Notes under the pieces: model-generated
Seen by the model: the letters and a program-made list of their open reading frames with translations, nothing else
Database searches by the model: none
What the model was told of the DNA's origin: nothing
Made by a program: the position numbers and the translations under genes
Shown: piece by piece, positions 61,311 to 64,000 of the stretch
How the letters are laid out: each line of letters begins with the position of its first letter
Numbering within the stretch: the first letter of the stretch is position 1
Source: Maritalea porphyrae
GTDB taxonomy: Bacteria; Pseudomonadota; Alphaproteobacteria; Rhizobiales; Devosiaceae
Reading direction: 5' to 3'
Length of the DNA stretch: 64,000 nt
Assembly: GCF_030159895.1 (NCBI RefSeq)
Contig: NZ_BSNI01000002.1
Coordinates: 123,930 to 187,929 of the forward strand

Positions 61311-63098
61311 TTAGAACTCTTGCCAATCCTCGTCTGCTGGCTGCATTGCGTTATTCCCCTGCACCGCAGGCACGCTTGCAGCTTTTGGCGCAGGTTTAAT
61401 TTGCGTCGGTTTTGGCGTTTGCGCCTTGGCTTTTCGTCCATCAAGGTGGAAGCGCTCAACCATCTGATCCAGTTCGTTGGCTTGCGCTTCAGTTTTGTCG
61501 ATCGACGAATTGGTTTGCTGCACCAGCGCCGCATTGTGCTGGGTCATTTGGTCCATTTCACGGATCGACTGCGAAATGTCACTAATCGACGCCGCTTGTT
61601 CTTGGCTCTCCCGCGCAATCTCATCCATCAACTTGGTGACACCACGCACCGAATCCACAATGCCATCTAAGTTTTCCGAAGCTTGAGAAACCAGTTTTGT
61701 GCCCCCCTCCACTTCAGACGCTGACTGCTCAATCAGCACCTTCACTTCCGAGGACGCTTGTGCTGCTGATTGCGCCAAACGCCGCACCTCAACCGCCACA
61801 ACTGCAAAGCCTTTGCCTGCTTCCCCAGCACGCGCAGCCTCGACAGAAGCGTTCAACGCCAACAAGTTGGTTTGAAACGCAATATCGTCAATCATACCAA
61901 TAATGTCTGAGATCTTGCTCGAAGAATTGGTGATGCGCTCCATAGCGTTGTTGGCCTCAGCCATCACCTGACCACCACGCTCTGCAACTGACCGAGCTTC
62001 AGTAATAGAGCCTTGGGCCTTTTTCGCGCGTTCCGTGTTATCGCGCACCGTTTCCGCCAACTGCTCTGTGGTTGCAGATGTTTCTTCAATTGATGCGGCT
62101 TGTCGGGTTGTGCGTTCAGACAAATCATTTGCGCCAGACAAAATCTCTGTGGTCGCTTGCTTCAAAGCCCGAGAGGTATCGCCAATTTGCGAGACACAAT
62201 TCGCAAAACTTTCCGCAACAGCATTTGTGCTCTGCTTCAATTCAAGAAACGACCCTTCGTAATTGCCCGCCATACGCACGGTCAAATCATAATTGGCCAG
62301 CGCTGAGAGAACTTCTCCGGTATCGCTTAGTCCCCGATCTACGGTCTCCACCAACTCATTGACCGCGTCGGCGAGCATGTTGAGTTCATCATCTGGGAAG
62401 TTTGGCTCAATCCGGCGAGAAAAATCGCCCGCCGCTGCTGCCAACACGACGCCGCCAAAAGCCTCGCGCAAATCAGTTACCATTTGAGCGCGTTGATCAG
62501 ATGATTCAGATTGCGCCAATTCACGCGCTGCTGAAGCCTCGCGAGTACGCTCAGATTCTAGTTCAGCCAATTCCGATTTCTCTTGCGCGACATCTAAAAG
62601 GCGTCTGGTATTGGTCATCATCCAGACCAAAGCAATCGCTTCACCGCCCAAAATCACCCCATGCAACAAGACACGTTCAATGGAACCGCCGCCATAAAAA
62701 ACGAGATCCTCAATAGCCATGCCTAAGAAGAGATGGTGCGCAACAACCAGCAAAGCACCCAAAATGATCGGACGGTGATCGTAAAACAAAGCACAAAATG
62801 CAAGAGCGGAGAAAAATGCCATATGCATATCGCTTTGGAATGGGTATCCGCGGGCAGCAATCAATAGGCCCATCACTTGCGCCATCAGGACAGCAACAGC
62901 TGCGAAACGGAATGCAACGCCATTGCGCTGCACAAAAAACACCGCGCTGATTGCACCAAGGCCGCTAACGGCGAGCAACGAGCCTATTTGAAACCCACCT
63001 TGGAAGTAGTATTCAACGCCACACACCGCCGCTGCCAAAATACCAGCAAGGATCATTGTGTATTTAACCGCGGTAGCCCGCAATTGCTCAATGGACAT
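61311..63098 (-). CDS. Methyl-accepting chemotaxis protein with multi-pass membrane sensor
   Basis: 595 residues. The first ~165 residues form about six transmembrane helices with little periplasmic loop, a sensing module unlike the Cache receptors; it includes paired His (AHHLF) near residue 120 that might bind a cofactor. Then a HAMP-like region, methylation helices and signalling hairpin tip [21 protein letters not shown]-terminus DEDWQEF, a W-x-E-F pentapeptide. The small membrane protein gene at 63102 is four bases upstream of its start. Confidence 0.92.
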   Translation of the reverse strand: MSIEQLRATAVKYTMILAGILAAAVCGVEYYFQGGFQIGSLLAVSGLGAISAVFFVQRNGVAFRFAAVAVLMAQVMGLLIAARGYPFQSDMHMAFFSALAFCALFYDHRPIILGALLVVAHHLFLGMAIEDLVFYGGGSIERVLLHGVILGGEAIALVWMMTNTRRLLDVAQEKSELAELESERTREASAARELAQSESSDQRAQMVTDLREAFGGVVLAAAAGDFSRRIEPNFPDDELNMLADAVNELVETVDRGLSDTGEVLSALANYDLTVRMAGNYEGSFLELKQSTNAVAESFANCVSQIGDTSRALKQATTEILSGANDLSERTTRQAASIEETSATTEQLAETVRDNTERAKKAQGSITEARSVAERGGQVMAEANNAMERITNSSSKISDIIGMIDDIAFQTNLLALNASVEAARAGEAGKGFAVVAVEVRRLAQSAAQASSEVKVLIEQSASEVEGGTKLVSQASENLDGIVDSVRGVTKLMDEIARESQEQAASISDISQSIREMDQMTQHNAALVQQTNSSIDKTEAQANELDQMVERFHLDGRKAKAQTPKPTQIKPAPKAASVPAVQGNNAMQPADEDWQEF

Positions 63099-63101
63099 AA
63101 A

Positions 63102-63437
63102 CTACTCCCCTATCAGTATCGTTTTGGATACTGGTCCGCAAATTCCAGTTGCTGCGGCAAAAAAAACAGCTCCACTTTCACGCAATCGAGATTTCACCTC
63201 GTCAGATTGCAAGCGGATCACAAATACATTTGGCATTCTCGCTGGCGAGATAAACTGCGCGCCGGATCGAACGATAGATTGAACGACAATATTGCTGTCT
63301 ACCCACGGCGGAAAAACAACAGCCATTTCGCCGAGTTCGGGTGCACGCATATAGCCAACAAACCCCAAAACAACGGCAAAGCCGCTGAACCCAACGGCGG
63401 GCAGCAAATCCCGTACTCGAAGTTTTTCCTCAGCCAT
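63102..63437 (-). CDS. Small single-pass membrane protein upstream of the chemoreceptor
   Basis: 111 residues. One transmembrane segment near residues 15-30 (VGFSGFAVVLGFVGYM), then an extracytoplasmic domain with VFPPWVDSNIVVQSIV and later GAVFFAAATGICGPV, a mixed fold with a single Cys. No family known to me. It ends four bases before the chemoreceptor start, so the two are surely co-expressed; it may be an accessory or partner of that receptor. Confidence 0.72.
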   Translation of the reverse strand: MAEEKLRVRDLLPAVGFSGFAVVLGFVGYMRAPELGEMAVVFPPWVDSNIVVQSIVRSGAQFISPARMPNVFVIRLQSDEVKSRLRESGAVFFAAATGICGPVSKTILIGE

Positions 63438-63540
63438 TACCGCTCATGCCTTAAAATGCGCAAAACTATGGTTAACAAAATATGTCAGCCAAGGGTTAAT
63501 TTGCGGTTAGCAGCAGGGTGCGGCAGTACACTAAAAATGA

Positions 63541-63566
63541 AAACGGCCCGGTTTTTATCCGGGCCG
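63541..63566 (-). terminator. Rho-independent terminator of the last chemoreceptor
   Basis: On the minus strand CGGCCCGG-ATAAAAA-CCGGGCCG, followed by TTTTCATTTTT. It lies about 35 bases after the chemoreceptor stop. Confidence 0.9.
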
Positions 63567-63601
63567 CATAATTCGTTTCATCCTAGAAATTCACAACTGA
63601 A

Positions 63602-64000
63602 CTAGAACTCTTGCCATTCTTCATCTGGCTCTTTCACCGCAGCGTTGCCATGGCTCAGATATGCCTTAGCGGCAGTTTGCTGCAGCCCACGCGCATCTTG
63701 CTGAGGCGCATTCTGAGGTGCTTGCTCATACTCGTCTGCTTGAGATTGTGCAGGTGCTTGGCTGCCATCAATGCGGAACTGTTCCACCACCCGATCAAGT
63801 TCAGAAGCTTGGCTTTCTGTCTGATCAATCGCTGCATTGGTTTCTTCAACCAAAGCCGCATTGTGCTGGGTCATCTCATCCATCTCGCGGATAGAATGAG
63901 AGATATCGTTGATTGATGTGGCTTGTTCTTGGCTTTCGCGTGCAATCTCATCCATCAGCGCTGTTACGCCGCGTACAGATTCCACAATGCCATCCAAGTT
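63602..64000 (-). CDS. Methyl-accepting chemotaxis protein, C-terminal part only (cut by window edge)
   Basis: The frame is open through the window end, so the visible ~133 codons are the C-terminal end of a longer receptor: [42 protein letters not shown] over the methylation helix, a Gln/Ala-rich linker, and the C-terminus PDEEWQEF. Its tail is almost the same as that of the receptor at 61311-63098, so the two are close paralogues. Confidence 0.9.
   Translation of the reverse strand, partial: NLDGIVESVRGVTALMDEIARESQEQATSINDISHSIREMDEMTQHNAALVEETNAAIDQTESQASELDRVVEQFRIDGSQAPAQSQADEYEQAPQNAPQQDARGLQQTAAKAYLSHGNAAVKEPDEEWQEF

Noticed and set aside
62877..63605. 242-codon plus-strand open frame at the right end
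   Set aside because: It runs antisense through the chemoreceptor start, the small membrane protein and a terminator; composition is not protein-like.
1..64000. CRISPR array, insertion sequence, prophage or restriction system
   Set aside because: No regular short repeats with spacers, no transposase, integrase or methylase motifs. The lone HNH gene looks chromosomal.

Overview
The window is a 64 kb stretch of an alphaproteobacterial chromosome with moderate GC. It looks like a member of the Hyphomicrobiales (Rhizobiales), possibly a lower-GC marine lineage of the Devosia/Maritalea kind; the order is well supported, the genus is a guess. The grounds are: a CpdR-type single-domain response regulator, an MJ0042 zinc-ribbon protein beside ftsEX, a tyrC-hisC pair, DUF2125 and DUF1203 proteins, chemoreceptors ending in W-x-E-F, and a GTTC-N7-GTTC LexA box, which is the alphaproteobacterial form. 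I see no insertion sequence, prophage, CRISPR array, rRNA operon or plasmid gene. This is mostly core chromosome with a few accessory spots.

Layout. 1-7.8 kb: a truncated COG4091-type dehydrogenase, DUF924 and DUF1203 proteins, a CAP lipoprotein overlapping a TusA-like protein, Ada, an HxlR regulator, a tautomerase, a D,D-carboxypeptidase, and an ArsR-like regulator divergent from a secreted serine hydrolase. 7.9-12.2 kb: a Cache chemoreceptor, an FMN reductase, tRNA-Leu(CAA), a YqaA/DedA-type membrane protein and DsbB. 12.2-21.4 kb: an orphan protein, an HNH nuclease, an esterase-alkA operon, GluQRS, a LysR regulator divergent from an NAD-binding epimerase-like protein, a HIG1-like protein with cobalamin adenosyltransferase, rhomboid protease, and a three-gene TetR operon behind a 20-bp palindrome. 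21.6-31 kb: YjfB-like protein, YbaK, an acetyltransferase, TlpA, argH-lysA, a GNAT enzyme, CpdR, the zinc-ribbon protein, and ftsE-ftsX-plsC. 31-44.6 kb: an SOS-box-controlled orphan, ChaC-like, DUF2125, tyrC-hisC, GloB, fumC, a 0.9 kb spacer full of palindromic repeats, rpmF, an ispA-methyltransferase pair convergent with ispG, and a Bcr/CflA efflux pump. 44.6-64 kb: pyruvate carboxylase, a DUF442 phosphatase, a glycine-betaine/choline-type ABC operon with two substrate-binding proteins, livK, a LysR regulator, livGFHM, methylglyoxal synthase, and two more chemoreceptors, the last cut by the window end.

How the genes work together. Several sets are complete or nearly so: betaine/choline-type uptake (two binding proteins, permease, ATPase), branched-chain amino acid uptake (LivK apart from LivGFHM), early isoprenoid synthesis (IspG and IspA), aromatic/histidine end steps (TyrC, HisC), arginine and lysine final steps (ArgH, LysA), division signalling (FtsEX, CpdR), thiol redox (DsbB, TlpA) and alkylation repair (Ada, AlkA). 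Genes are tightly packed: five convergent pairs overlap by exactly four bases through their stop codons.

The least explained signals are an orphan 118-residue protein whose promoter carries a LexA box across its -10 element, the repeat-rich spacer at 39.2-40.0 kb, a 45-nt mosaic repeat found at both 18.8 and 39.3 kb, and structured RNA in the livK leader and between the betaine binding-protein and permease genes. I did not find a clear new multi-gene system.
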